The notes: a model not told the origin generated them from the letters alone. A stretch of 64,000 bases of DNA from Ectocarpus siliculosus (GCA_000310025.1 FN649752.1:2342766-2406765); one strand, 5' to 3'; numbered from the stretch's first letter, positions 11,163-22,447 are shown. Numbers and translations are program-made.

Positions 11163-11799
11163 ACGCGGGGAATACCCTGACGCTGTTCAGGCGTCAATCG
11201 CTCGAGAAGAGCTGGTGAAGTCGTTGAAGGAGAAGGCCCAGCGGAACCGGGGCCGTCGTTGTCGTTTGATGACGACGTGGGGCGCTCGTGGAGATTATAC
11301 ACGAAGGGGTCAGCAATGGGATGCATGGCAGACGAATCAATGCCATCTGTCGAAACAGGACCCTGAACCCAATCGCCCGAAGGCGCGGTGGAAGCGTGAG
11401 CCGTAGTTTGAAGCCCGTCGCTCAAACTGTGGCACGACACAGCGCTAAGAGGCACTTTGACCAGGAGAGCCGAAGCTGCACCCAAAAAGTCACCTGGGTC
11501 GAGAGAAGAGTTGCCCGCGAGCGGGATTCGTTGACAACCATTTTGCACGAAATGCTCCTCGGAAGAAAACATGGCGCATTGCGGAAGCATGTCCACTCCA
11601 TAGTTACCGACGAGAGCTGGGGAGCCATCGTTGCGCACCAAATTAACCGGAATGAGGCTATGCTCGGGGTGAAGTTAGACGGAATGTTTCCCGGCATAGC
11701 GAAGTTGGTAGTTACCATCTGTGGAAGGCAAATCGAGACCAAATGCGGTGGCACCGCAACTTTTATGCTGAGCCAGATTAAGCTCGCCAAAACACGGTG

Positions 11800-12200
11800 A
11801 CCAGGGCGTTTCGCACGCAAAGTGCGGTAAGAGCGGTCGCTAAACCGCATCCAACTGTCTCTCCCGAGAAGCACGTCATGATGCATGACACCATCGGGAA
11901 CAAAGTACCACCAAACAGCGAGAGAGGAAGTAGGAAGACTCTTACGGAAGAACTGGACACTCAAACGGACAATAGTCGAAGTTTGAAGCGGCGCAGATTT
12001 GCCGAAACCATCCCAACAACGAGGTTGGTTTGTTTCTTTGATAACGATGAAGCAGCCGAAGCCGCTTTCATTGAATCCCACGTGTAAGCACTAATAAAAG
12101 ACTGCGGGGAACCGGTGTCCAAAAGGGCAACACATCCAAATTGAACAGAGGCTGAACCACTGTGAATGAGGATTTTGGTAGCGAAGAATCGTCATCGATG
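11800..12200 (-). pseudogene. Retroelement aspartic protease
   Basis: The minus strand encodes VALLDTGSPQSFIS; the DTGS active site lies at 12119-12108. After a frame change near 12086 comes a beta-rich stretch ending VMHHDVLLGRDSW, typical of the C-terminal half of retropepsin-like proteases (the hydrophobic-G-R/K-D end). The domain would mature the gag-pol polyprotein. The shift between active site and C-terminal half argues that this copy is dead. Confidence 0.85.
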
Positions 12201-12569
12201 GTAACAACGCGACCAACCAAATCCGGACCTTGCTCCAAGAGCGAAGAAGAGGACGAGGATGATGAGGTGCACCCAGGAGACACGGCCCAAACAGCGGTAT
12301 CATGATCCGATGGAACGTTCGGAGCGTATTGCGAAAATGACGCGAATCGTGCGGTCGACGGAGGGCGCGAAGCCGTCCGAAGGCGCTGGTGGGTGGCAGG
12401 ATTAACTTCGTACACCGCGTGATGAAGAGATGACGTCGGAACGTGACCCGTAGTAGACAGAAAAACGGGAGCAGCGCTCGGGGGGCGGGGCATTGCGTCG
12501 TAAAAGACTGCGTACTCGTTGCAGGGCGTTGCCCAACAAATTGAGACCGCGCGACAGAGACGCGAAGCG

Positions 12570-12960
12570 AGCGTCAGGATCATCGGCCTGAAGGCCAATG
12601 TCCCAAATACGGTCGAAGGGGCTGGCTTTTTCAAGGATTTTGTCACCAGATCCGAGGAGATGATCTCGAAACTCGGAGTATTGACTAAATTTTGCGTAGG
12701 AGCCAGTGAGCACGATGGTTTCATGCTCTCGTTCCCAAATAGGTTGGTCGAAACCACGGCCCTCGCGGCCAAACTTCTTGTGTAAGGCAGGGTCGAATAC
12801 TCGCATGATGTTCTGCAAAGCTCGGTGGTCTTCGAAAAGACGAGCCTTGTCCGCAGCAAAAAAAAACTGCTCAGCACACAAATAATACACGACTCCATCG
12901 ACCACAAAAGTCGAAGCAGTCCATTGGGAGAGGGGGGGTTCCAGAAGAAAGCCATGTCAG
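12570..12960 (-). pseudogene. NADAR (YbiA-like) domain within the retroelement
   Basis: On the minus strand the frame reads, in order, AFFW, then after a one-base shift in a G7 run (12932-12938) LSQW, VDGVVYYLCAEQFF, ADKARLFEDHRAL, GREGRGFDQPIWE, LTGSYAKFSQ, LLGSGDKILEKASPFDRIW and DIGL. This is the complete motif series of the NADAR/YbiA/DUF1768 family: the W and CAEQ entry, the AxKA helix, the AKFSQ block and the SPxDxxWxIGL end. Family members bind or process ADP-ribose derivatives, and some remove ADP-ribose from guanine bases. Apart from the homopolymer shift the domain is uninterrupted over about 130 residues, better kept than the pol domains. It lies directly upstream of the protease, so it appears to be part of the element. 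A host gene fragment captured only in this copy is the alternative. Confidence 0.85.
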
Positions 12961-13099
12961 GAGTACAATACTCTGTAAACGGGTCGAAAACAGCCTGAGT
13001 GGCAGGGGCCGAAGCGCCCTGAGTGCGGTCAACCGAAGCTGGGATTGCAGCCGAAGCTACAGCGGGCGGGACGCTCGTATAATGGGTGACGGCATGGAT

Positions 13100-14451
13100 A
13101 TCCATGGGGATGGCCTCAGATACGGCAGAGACCGGCGAAGAATCGGCGACCGAAGTCGAATTGTTCGCAATAATTGGGCCAGCGACACTATGCTGGATGC
13201 GCCCTAATTCTAAACCTGAAGAAACGCCTCATGAGGTGTCATTCAACAAGCCGCTTTCCCTAGGAACGGCCGCCAAGGCCGGGTCAGTAAAACTGAGTCA
13301 AGCGTGGTGCTCCTGGCCATTCCTCCGTGACGAGGTACGCGAGACCTCCGGCTGTTCGGAGGTCACTTCTGGGGCGTCCTCCCGAAGCGGTGGTGTCCAC
13401 ACTGTCGACGTCGGTCGCGGCGTCCTATTAGTAGGCGCCTCTGGGCGAGCGTGCGTCGGAGGACATGGATCGTGTAACGACGACCCACGGTCGAAACGTC
13501 GCGTGGCGGAATCTGATGATGTTCGGCGGTCGGAACCGGGGGAACCAGGCGATTCGAAGCCAAAATAATTTGACCCTGAAACTTGCCGGTGCAAACCAGT
13601 CAAGTTGCTACCGGTGCAACGGCCGAGGGCGGACCCTCAACGGAAGCGAGCACACAAGAATTAATCGTGTCCGAATATTCACCAGAAGCGACCAATTCAG
13701 GCGTTTCCTCATCAATCGTCCAAAGCGTATCACTACAGCCGGTCTTTTGCAGACGACGGGAGGAGCGGACAAGTGGTGTCACGCAAGCGGCACTCGATGG
13801 CCCCGAAGGTCCTACGGGCCTGTTCCCGCGCCTCAAGACAGCACTCGCGTCAGACTGGTTAGTTTCCGACGGAGCATTAATCCAAAGAGGCGAGGGTACA
13901 GGGGTTGCAGAAGGTAAGTGCGATTGTGAAGGTGGGATGAGCGCATGTCGCTGAATACCGACCTGACCGACACTTAAAGAGACAACGTGTGCTGAAGTAT
14001 GGTTGCCAGTGCGAGGCATCGTAATGCCAGAGGCAGCAGAGTGCGTAGGCACCGAAGTGATGTTATCGTTGCATAGGACCGAAGTGCTAGATGCAACAGG
14101 GCACGAAGGGGCAACATATACCGAAGTATTGTTGGTGTTGCGTAAAACCGAAGTGTCAGAGGCAACAGAGTGTGGAGGAACAACGTGTACCGAAGTAGCG
14201 TTGGTGGTGCGAAAAACCGAAGTATTAGAGGCAACAGGGCGTGAAGGAGCAACATGTTCCGAAGTAGTGCTGGTGTTGCGTAACACCGAAGCGTTAGAGG
14301 CAACAGGGCTCGACACGCGCGCGTCTTGTGATGAACGAGGAAGGCCACCATTTTGGAAGTTGTTGACGGGCATTGTGATTGATCGAAACCATGATGCCAG
14401 ACGAAGGGCCGGTGTGGGCGTGTGTTTGGGGTTGACAGAGGGACAGAGCAC
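13100..14451 (-). pseudogene. Gag-like 5' region with tandem peptide repeats
   Basis: A 283-codon minus-strand frame (14451-13600) is Ser/Thr/Val/Pro-rich and has five degenerate copies of a peptide of about 20 residues with the pattern VASNTSVLRNTNNTSVHVAP. Frames at 13603-13298 continue the Pro/Ser-rich composition with Arg-rich patches. I see no CCHC zinc knuckle and no recognisable capsid motif, so assignment to gag rests only on position 5' of NADAR and protease. Confidence 0.45.
14000..14310. repeat. About 60-bp coding tandem repeats
   Basis: Five imperfect copies of a unit of roughly 60 bp with the core GAGGCAACAGNGNGNGNAGGA and ACCGAAGT blocks; they make the peptide repeats of the gag-like frame. 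Divergence falls mostly between the conserved blocks, as in a repeat expanded while still coding. Confidence 0.75.
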
Positions 14452-14686
14452 CAGTGTGGTGGGTGTTGCCCGAGGTTTGTTGCGAAGAGCGAGAGTTACC
14501 CGAAGAACTTTCTATGGCGTGCCCACTGTTGTGCGATTGCGTCTGAGGGTTTTGGGGGGAACTAAATAATACCACCGTCGGAACGTCGATTCCCAGCGTG
14601 GTTTCGACGCTGAGAGGATGAAGAAGAAGGGCGCTGGTGGCGTACACATGTGTTTTCAGCCGCACTGAGACTGACATCTTTTCATT

Positions 14687-14739
14687 GGTCAGCCGGTTAG
14701 CGCGGTCGATGGTAATAATGAAAACACACACACACACAC
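14687..14739 (+). other. tRNA-Ile-like 5' half plus (AC)n
   Basis: GGTCAGCCGGTTAGCGCGG followed by GGTAATAATG resembles the D-arm and anticodon-arm half of an isoleucine tRNA, including the A-box. No B-box follows; an AC dinucleotide tract begins at 14722. It is probably a tRNA fragment or truncated SINE head, not a functional gene. Confidence 0.3.
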
Positions 14740-15879
14740 CCAAACACACATCGCCTATCTCATTGATACTACTACCATAATAACCCAACCCCGACCGAAA
14801 ATTTGCCTATTGCGTCCCTGAATCTGAAACTAGAAAATTATCTTGCTTCGTATGTATGTATGTAACTACCGACCATCACGTCGGAGGAAAACAACGCATA
14901 ACCTTCTCTTGGAGAACGGAGAAGGTTTCTGTATAGTGTACAGGGCGGCGGGAAAAAAATAGGCACGCGAGAATAACAGCAGTCCGCAAAGGAACCAATA
15001 AAACGGGTACAGCTAGGACTATACTGCTGTGCTGTAGATATACTACTGATCACACGTACATCCTCGGCGACACATGAAACAAAATCAATCACTCCACTCG
15101 ACCTACTCATGTAATTATTTTTTTCCACGTGACCATTTGTTTTTGTACCGGGGCAGAGGCTTTGGAGTTTAGTTACACGGGCGAAGCCCGCTAATACATG
15201 TATGCGTGAAACCAATCTGCGGGCCGTACGCTTTCCAAATGCACCTCTCTCTGAACGCTGAATGAACCATTCAATAAAGGAAACGAGACACCATAGCAGA
15301 CTGCAGTACATCATCGAGATACAATTTCCTCTTTACCTCTACCTATAGCCAAGGAAGTTGTGCGAACGAGAGCACATTAGCTGAGAGTGGGGCGTACCCG
15401 CCGCAGCTACACGGGTAATATCTAACGGGTGCAAGCGCCAGATGAACGCGGTGCAATCGATGCCGTTTCGGAGGGATCTTTCGTGGCTCTCTCTGCGGAA
15501 GGACTCTTTTGTCAGAGTGTTTGCACCTCTCCCGCCCTCGTCTATGGACTGTTGCAACATTCTGGGTAGTATGACTGAGGATGCAAAGTGAGCCTGAGCT
15601 TTCGTGAGACAAGCGCAGTAGAATCGCAACAGAAATACTGTTGGATTGAGTATATAGGGGCGTTTGTCGACGAAACGGAACAACGCCGTCCCCGGCGGGT
15701 GTGCGTGAACGATCCCTGCTTTCTCTCTCTCTCTCACGCTCCGCCCCGCGAAGTTAATTTTCTTGGCCCGAGGCAACTATAGAAGAAGGCAGTTCATCAC
15801 CAGTAGAAGCCAACCGCAGTCGACACACCGACAGTAATCAGCAGCACCTACCTGGATCTATTGTCTAGACACGTGAAAG
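14740..15879. other. Intergenic, no supported gene
   Basis: Two minus-strand frames of 158 and 145 codons (14838-15314 and 15339-15776) overlap this region but show no motif and no matching splice partner. The stretch has several short TATGTATG and CT runs and probably holds the promoter of the gene starting at 15880. Confidence 0.5.
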
Positions 15880-18625
15880 ATGCCAAACGAGTCAGCAAGA
15901 TGCAACAACGGCCGCATGCCGAACAACCCTGGGCTCTACCCCAGCCCCAATCCAGCCCCTAGCGCGACCCTTCGTACCATCAATGCTATTTTTACCATGC
16001 CCATGCAGCGAACCAGGAGGCGCCCCCATGAGATGGACGCCAACAACGTCGGCGGTGGTCTGCAACCCCGCCTGGCTGGCCGCCGCGAGATGTTGGCACG
16101 CCCTCCCTCTGGTAGACGAGAAGATGCCATCGTGGCGAAACCGGCGGCGGGAGCCGCAGAGGGGTCAGCACCGGCGTCAACATCAGCGTCAACGAAGCGT
16201 AACTTTGGTTCCACCGGGACAATGTGTCAACAGGAAGGACCTCCGAGGACTAGCAAGAGACAAAAGCAGGACGCCCGTCTGCCGACGGTACCAACACTAG
16301 CACCGCTGGCGCCAACACCAGCATCGGCCCCAGGCCTTGCGAATGACAATCCACCGGTTCCTCCTTTCTCTGGGCCATTGCTACCACCGGTTCGGCAGCA
16401 GCAGCAGCAGCAGCAGCAGCGATTGCCACCATCAGCGTTGCCACCATCAGCGCTGGCGCCACCCCTTGCGAACAACAAACAACTGCTGGCGCCTCTTTCA
16501 TCTATGGCACCGATGCCACCGGCTAGGCAGCAACAGCAGCACCAGAAGCGAGTGCTAACATCCGTGCAAAGGACGGGGGGCCGTGGACTCTCTCGGTACC
16601 AGCCGTTCCGCATCCCTTTCGGTTGCGGAGGACGGGCAATGAGGAGGGGCCTTGCGAGGAAGCGGTGGGAAGAAGGGCACGACACTGAACTTGAAGAGGA
16701 CGGCGTTGAGGAAGGGGTGAAGACCCTTTGGAAGCGGGAAAACGAGAAAGAAGGAGTTGTTTTGGGTGGAAAGCCGACGGTGGGTGGCTGCGAGGTTGAT
16801 GGAAGCTCATCGCGACCGTCCCCGCTCTCCTCCTCGTCGTCTCTTGATGGAACGCAGGTTTGCAGTGCTTCCGATAAGAGCAATCTACCTATGTACAGTA
16901 TCTATTGCACGAAGATAGTACCAGCGTATTGAAAAAAAACTTGGCAGTGTAAAGTACGGTCACATACATAGATTGAACCTCTCACCTAGCACATTCTTTA
17001 GGCAGGTGATGCGTGAGCATGTCAAACAAGGCGATGACCTCGTCGGCGTCTAAGGGTAAACGTTGGGAACAACACTACACAGAAGATGCGGCGCTTCTCC
17101 TTCTCAACTGATATGCTCGATTGATTGCCTCAGAGGCAAAAAAACAATGATACCATGCCCGCACTCGTTTTTCCCTCTCGTTAATTATCCTTTCTGCGCG
17201 TGAAAACGCTAGGGCGGCCGTCCATGCTGGCCGCAGAGCCCATGGTTATCTTCAGTCGGGAGCAGAAAAAAAAAAGGCGGCGAGGAAGCCGCCGCCGGTG
17301 CCGGGAACCGCTTCGAAGTCATCGCAGAGGAATCTATCAATGCCGCGATGCGGGACCAAGAGGTGAAGCGCCGGGTCATGGACGAGGCGCACACGGTGGA
17401 GTCTGGCGCTCGGCACAGGTTAGTCAGGGGGTGGGGCGACACCATGGAAACTTTGCACGACATTCGTCGTTGGGTGTTTTTCCTCAAGAGTGCCGACCCA
17501 CTGGTTTCACTGATGTTGACATCACTGACCCGCCAAACATTATTACACGCAATACCTATCCACTAGCATGACAAACTATGTACCAAGGCCTGCGAAAATC
17601 TCGTCATGAAACTCTTGTCAATTCTAGAGGGGTATCAGCAGGGCCTACTGCAGGCGGCAGTACCGTGGTGTGACGCACATTGTCGGGATCGGCTGAAACA
17701 TGCGTCATTTTGAAACCGAAAACTACGAGAAACGAAGCAGAAACACCGATACAAACATTGTCCGACAACACCAAACAGGCTAGAGATGGCGAAAAGCACC
17801 AAGAACGACATATACGAACGGCTGCAAGGCTGCTGGCAGCGGTGCCTCGAACCCACGAAGCTGGAGCTACACCGGCTGGAGAAAATGTTGGACGACTGCT
17901 CCGACGTCTTGCCCACCGCCGAGGAGAGCGCCAGGAGGGCGAGAGACGTGGCCCGCAGCGCCGAGAACATCTACGCCCTGGTGCGCCACAGCGCGTCCCA
18001 CGCGAAGCAGGCGCACGAGTCCGCCCGAGAGGAAGTCCTCTTCCCCCCGCTACTCTGCGACGACTACGGAGCGCTCTTGAGAGCGCAGCACCGCACCCGG
18101 GAGGCGCTCGCGAAGGCCATCCAATCCGTGAAGAACGCCCGGGGGCAGGTGGAGGGGGCGAGGGCGGCGGTCAAAAACGCGGTGGAGATTGTGGGTGGGT
18201 CTTTTCGTCCTCATGAGTCGTGTCCTCGAGTTGCCACTACGGTTTCGGGGTTTCATGATAGCATTGCTGCTGCTGCTGTTTGTATTGTGGTTGAGGATGA
18301 TGATGGCATAGCCGCAGCGCTAGGCGTGAGAATATGGCTTTCGAGAAGCGCATCGAGCTTGGCTGGAAGTAATAAACTACGTACAGGACAGACGTTTGAT
18401 AATATGTCGTTTATTGTGCACTACCTTTCCCTGCCATTGCGGCAACGATATCATGAGAGACATGTGCGCGCGTCAACCGTACCGCATCACGAGGCCCCGC
18501 GTAAACCACTCGGAAAGAAAGGCCCATATTTCCGACGTATTGCACGAATAACTCTCGCTTGCTGTCGTTGCCTTCACCATTCCGACAAGAAAAAACTACG
18601 GACATCGCTAGTAGGTCATTTCTCT

Positions 18626-18678
<53 letters not shown>

Positions 18679-19543
18679 GTTGCACAACCCCTGACACTTT
18701 GAGCAAACCACCGAACAACCAAACATCGCACGAAAAACAATGACCTGCAGGCGTTGAGCCGTTTAGACGGGCCTTCTTGGCCGACAAAGTCGCCGAGGCC
18801 AAGCGCCGGCACAAGGAGGTCAATACCAACTACGAGGCCCTCGAGGTTGAGCGCAAGCGGGCCGTAAACAAGGAAAAGAAGGCGGCGGCAACGTACAAGG
18901 AGGCCGCGATTCGGGATGGCGCAGCCATGATCGCGTTTCAGGCCGCTCAGCGCCAAACAGCGAGAACCCGCGCTACTTTCAGCCTGCTGACTTGCGGGCG
19001 GGGTGGGAGCAAGCGTGGCGAAGCGGAAAGGTTCCTGGTGCGGGAGGGGGGGGAGGAGGAGGAGGAGGTGGTGGTGAAGGAGGAGGAGGAGGAGGAGGNN
19101 NNNNNNNNNNNNNNNNNNNNNNNNNNNNNNNNNNNNNNNNNNNNNNNNNNNNNNNNNNNNNNNNNNNNNNNNNNNNNNNNNNNNNNNNNNNNNNNNNNGG
19201 CGGCGAGGAGGGGGAGGGGGAGGACGAAGGGTCAGCTGGTACTGCTGCTTATGCGTGTGGTGATGGCGGTGGCGGTGGTGGTGTTGGTGGCGGAATAATT
19301 GGTGGCGACATTGGTGCGCATGCCTTTGTGGGGTCCATGGCAGGAGGGGGAGGGGGCGCAGAATGGGCCGCAGAGAGCGTGGAAGGAGGAGGAGATGCCG
19401 GAGGAGGGGGAGGAAGACAGATAGGTGCCATGGCGAACGTTTCGTCTGTTCTAGGGACGAAGCGCCGGGCTTCGGTGATGGACCAGGCCGAAGGCTTGGG
19501 AGATGTGAGCGCGGAGAGAGCACATTCGGGTCCCAATTTTTAG
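15880..19543 (+). CDS. PolyQ, coiled-coil protein with Gly-rich tail
   Basis: Probable exons: 15880 to about 16858 (ATG start; Pro/Ala-rich with a run of eight Gln near residue 172 and a second Gln/His stretch); 17237-17418; 17779-18194; 18751-19543. Phases agree at each of the last three joins (AG+G, then G+GC), so the ATG at 17786 is internal. The central part (exons 2-4) is highly helical and charged, rich in Ala, Glu, Lys and Arg (for example AEAKRRHKEVNTNYEALEVE), and predicts a long coiled coil, possibly BAR-like. The C-terminus turns acidic (Glu runs) and then Gly-rich, ending in TAG at 19543. A 100-N gap at 19099-19198 falls in the Glu/Gly repeat. I do not recognise the family; a membrane-shaping or scaffold role would be inference. 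Confidence 0.6.
18625..18678. repeat. (TGTC)n microsatellite
   Basis: About thirteen uninterrupted TCTG/TGTC tetranucleotides inside the third intron of the coiled-coil gene. Confidence 0.95.
19099..19198. other. Assembly gap (100 N) in GGAGGA repeat
   Basis: Exactly 100 N, a placeholder length. Both flanks are GGA/GGC repeats within the last exon of the coiled-coil gene, so the missing sequence is probably more Glu/Gly codons. Confidence 0.95.
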
Positions 19544-21664
19544 TACGGAGACAAATTCATCAGGACATTGGTACGGTAGGCCAGCTCTGTTGTACGTACG
19601 ACGATACATTTGGCGTTTAGGATGGCATTGAGGCCTCAACGGAAGCTTAAGCCATGCGCGGGCGTGATAATGGTACTGTCATCCGACTTGCAACCCTAGC
19701 ACAAGGCGATCAGTGTGCTGGCTCTGGATACCTGCCCCAACATTCCAATAATGAGAGCACTCCTTGTACAAGGGGCTTTCTCCAGGTCTTTCAGGCATCG
19801 TTGACGAGAAGACCAAGAATCGCCACCCGACATCTACCCCCCGGTCCGCCGTATGCGACCCGCGCACATTTCCTCAAGACGCTCGTTCTCGGTGAAACGC
19901 CAGCGTGCCTAGGCCTTTTCTAACCTGACATTATACTTTCCGTCTAGCGTTGCCGGCAAAATAGACAGGGCTCCAAGACCTTGTTTTGTGTATTCGTTTC
20001 GTGTCTTCCAGGCTCGGTACACCGTCGCGATATTGTGGGGATACAACCGGTTGGTGAAACTCAACAACGCGTGACATTTTTTTCGTCCCTCTGCCGCGCT
20101 CACCCGCCCCAAAACACGTCGCTTCTTGTTCGGATAGGAGGGCGAGATCCAAGAAGATCAACACGAGAGAGGAAACGCCAGCAGCAAGCGCCCGCGCCTG
20201 GGAGCGTCCGTGTAACGCGCAGAAAGGGTGTTGTTGAACAACATCGGTGTTGCGGGAAATAGGTGGGAGGCCATGGGGCTTTGGATGCTTAACCCGGATC
20301 AAAATCTGTCATTGTGTGAACAGCAGCCACGAGAGACAAAAAAAGTGGATTCTACCCTTCTCTGCCGTAAGGATCCACGGCCTGTTTCGAGACTCGACCT
20401 TCCTCGGCTACGCACGAAGGAGAATAGAGTTAGGATAGTGCAAACGAACAATATTATCCCCCCCGTAGCCATGCATGCATGAAGCGCGTTTTGTTGTGTA
20501 TATCAGGAACAACTTTCTATGTAGTCCACACCTATTGGCGTTGGATTTGTGCGCGTGCTGAACCGGAAGGAAGGGAGGGTTCGACGTCAAACGTGGAGTT
20601 ATTCTCCTACGTAGGGGGAAACCACGGTATGCCCGTCTCGTGAGGACAGGAATCACCGTGTCTCTTGTTTATTCCAGGAGGAGGTGGAGTGCCTTTCTTG
20701 TGGGTAAACGCTGTTCTTTTGGAGTTGTGATTGCCAGCAGTTTGATGTCGTGAGTGTGTCGGGGTATGGGGACGTGTGTGGGAGACATTTCAAGGGAAAA
20801 GGGAAAGTAGGAGCAGGACGCATTAGGTGTATTATCGAGTTCAAGTGAAGGGAGTAGGTGGGTTGACCACGATGTTGTTGGTAGTATAGCGTGAATACCC
20901 CAGAGGAAGGATGTGGAGAGAAATGCATGAGATACGTGGGTGGGATAGAAAAGCCTCAAGGATGCGTGCTGTGCGAAATCTATATATTAAAGCGCATGCA
21001 AACGGCCCCTCAAAGAGGCTTCGGTTGCTTGTGACAATGATCTTGTACTACCAGAGGTCGTCCAGCGACGGGCACACGTTAAAATGTGCAGCAGGCTAGA
21101 CATCTCCACAATGACAACTGGAGTGGCATGAGAGAGTTGTCCTCTTGCGGTCCTCGCGGGCAGTTTTCAACTCCCTCATGGCCATACAGGAACTCCGACC
21201 TGGGGTCACGAACAACGCCTTTCCATGGCGTTCGCCTTCCGTGTCAACCTAAAGCGAGACGGCTGAACACTGCCGTTTTTCAAGGATGCTCACGGAAGGT
21301 AAGGTGGCAAATAAGAAATTGACTGGCATATCGCAGATCGCCATGATAAGACAACAACGTGAATTTGCCAACAATTCTCCTTACGCCTATGAATATGTAG
21401 CACATAACAACCAACGAAGCCGAGAGGATAATCCTCTATCTCAATTTCTGTCCACCTCAGCTTTGGACGACTTGGAACCTCCCATAAGCTGCCGTGCAAC
21501 TTAGCATCCCATCCACTTAACCCACAGGCGTGCAACGTTTATCGCCTAAGAAAGGCCTTCATCCGTGCCACGGGTCCTCCCCTGTTTTAACTAACCCCAT
21601 CAAGGTGGTAATGTGTTGAAATAGGAAATACACACACAGAGCTCCGGCCTAAGGAACATAACAG
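19544..21664. other. Intergenic, no supported gene
   Basis: Short frames only (the longest is 123 codons, on the minus strand at 19931-20302), none with a motif. The right part, downstream of the EngB stop, may carry its 3' UTR. The composition is more AT-rich than the genes. Confidence 0.5.
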
Positions 21665-22447
21665 CTACAAATCTGACACTCCGTACAGAGTGTTCTGGAA
21701 CTCTCCCATCCCCTGCCCCTTGTGCGCTGAGATACAGTGCACGATTGGCAAGGTCGCCGGATGATGAACCGCAAGCTGAAAGGCTCCCTCTAGGGACTGT
21801 ACAAGTTGGGCCGGCGAAGCCTTGTCGACTTTCGTCAAAACCACCATGTTCTCCACGTCTCTGCTGGACAAAAACGACAGCATCTGCTCGTCGTCGGGCT
21901 GAAGGCCATGCCGCCCGTCCACCAGCACAAACGTCCTTCGCAACACGGAGCTCGAGCGCCCCTCAAGGTAGCTCCCCACCGCCTGGTTCCAACCGCGCAC
22001 TGCCCTCTTGCTCTCTCTCGCGAACCCGTAGCCGGGAAGGTCGACGAGGAAAGCCTGGGGGCTCTCGGCACCGCCTTCTCGCAGCGCGAAGTAGTTCACC
22101 GTCTTGGTGCACCCGGGCGATTTCGACGCGCGGACGAGCTTGGGGTTTTTTAAAAGCTTCCCGACGAGGGTGCTCTTCCCCTGGTTGGATCGGCCGATGA
22201 AGGCGACTTCCGGCGTGTCAGCCGTGGGCAGCTCGTGGTTCAAGGATGCAGGCGACACGTACTCTCCCCGCAAGGACGACCCTCTCTTGCGCGACGGCGG
22301 ATGGATGGCGCTGGCCGGGTCCACCCCCGTCGCCACCCATACCCACGGAGATGACGTCGCGACGCTGAGTTGTCCTCGCAGGCGGCGAAATGCAGCGGAA
22401 GAACGCATGCAGCGGCCTCTGCTTTGGTCGGGGCCTGGGCGGAGCAC
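21665..22447 (-). CDS. engB: EngB/YihA-family GTPase, organellar ribosome assembly
   Basis: Single-exon frame of 260 codons on the minus strand. All GTPase motifs are in order: G1 GRSNQGKST (P-loop, about residue 85), the switch region SPGCTKTVNYF, G3 DLPGYGFA, G4 TKVDK and G5 CISAHKGQG near the C-terminus. The DLPGYGFA and GRSN signatures are specific to the EngB/YihA/YsxC family, which helps assemble the large ribosomal subunit. About 70 residues precede the domain; an Arg/Ser/Ala-rich start suggests a mitochondrial or plastid transit peptide but shows no hydrophobic signal core. The P-loop has Gln where bacterial members usually have Val or Ala. The second in-frame Met, 13 residues in, could be the true start. 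Confidence 0.95.
   Translation of the reverse strand: MLRPGPDQSRGRCMRSSAAFRRLRGQLSVATSSPWVWVATGVDPASAIHPPSRKRGSSLRGEYVSPASLNHELPTADTPEVAFIGRSNQGKSTLVGKLLKNPKLVRASKSPGCTKTVNYFALREGGAESPQAFLVDLPGYGFARESKRAVRGWNQAVGSYLEGRSSSVLRRTFVLVDGRHGLQPDDEQMLSFLSSRDVENMVVLTKVDKASPAQLVQSLEGAFQLAVHHPATLPIVHCISAHKGQGMGEFQNTLYGVSDL

Larger units (their letters stand above)
7330..14451 (-). mobile_element. Decayed Ty3/gypsy-like LTR retrotransposon
   Basis: Reading the minus strand from 14451 to 7330, the order is: Ser/Thr-rich gag-like region with tandem repeats, NADAR domain, aspartic protease (DTGS), reverse transcriptase (YLDD), RNase H, a proline-rich spacer, then integrase with a zinc-binding region and a DDE-type core. 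Protease-RT-RNase H-integrase is the Ty3/gypsy (Metaviridae-type) order. Each domain is recognisable but broken by one-base shifts between frames, so the copy is probably inactive; some shifts fall in homopolymers and may be sequencing errors. I compared sequence outside both ends by eye and found no convincing matching LTR pair, so the true limits are unknown. The NADAR domain and the spacer are unusual for this class. Confidence 0.85.

Noticed and set aside
14000-14310. A CRISPR-like array
   Set aside because: The units are contiguous, coding and diverged, with no unique spacers, in a eukaryotic retroelement.
17680-18216. A 178-codon plus-strand frame overlapping the coiled-coil exon
   Set aside because: It is in another phase, Arg/Pro-rich, and incompatible with the splice phases of the neighbouring exons.
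18411-19523. A 370-codon minus-strand frame crossing the gap
   Set aside because: It is the antisense shadow of Glu/Gly codons and the TGTC repeat; the plus strand has consistent exons.
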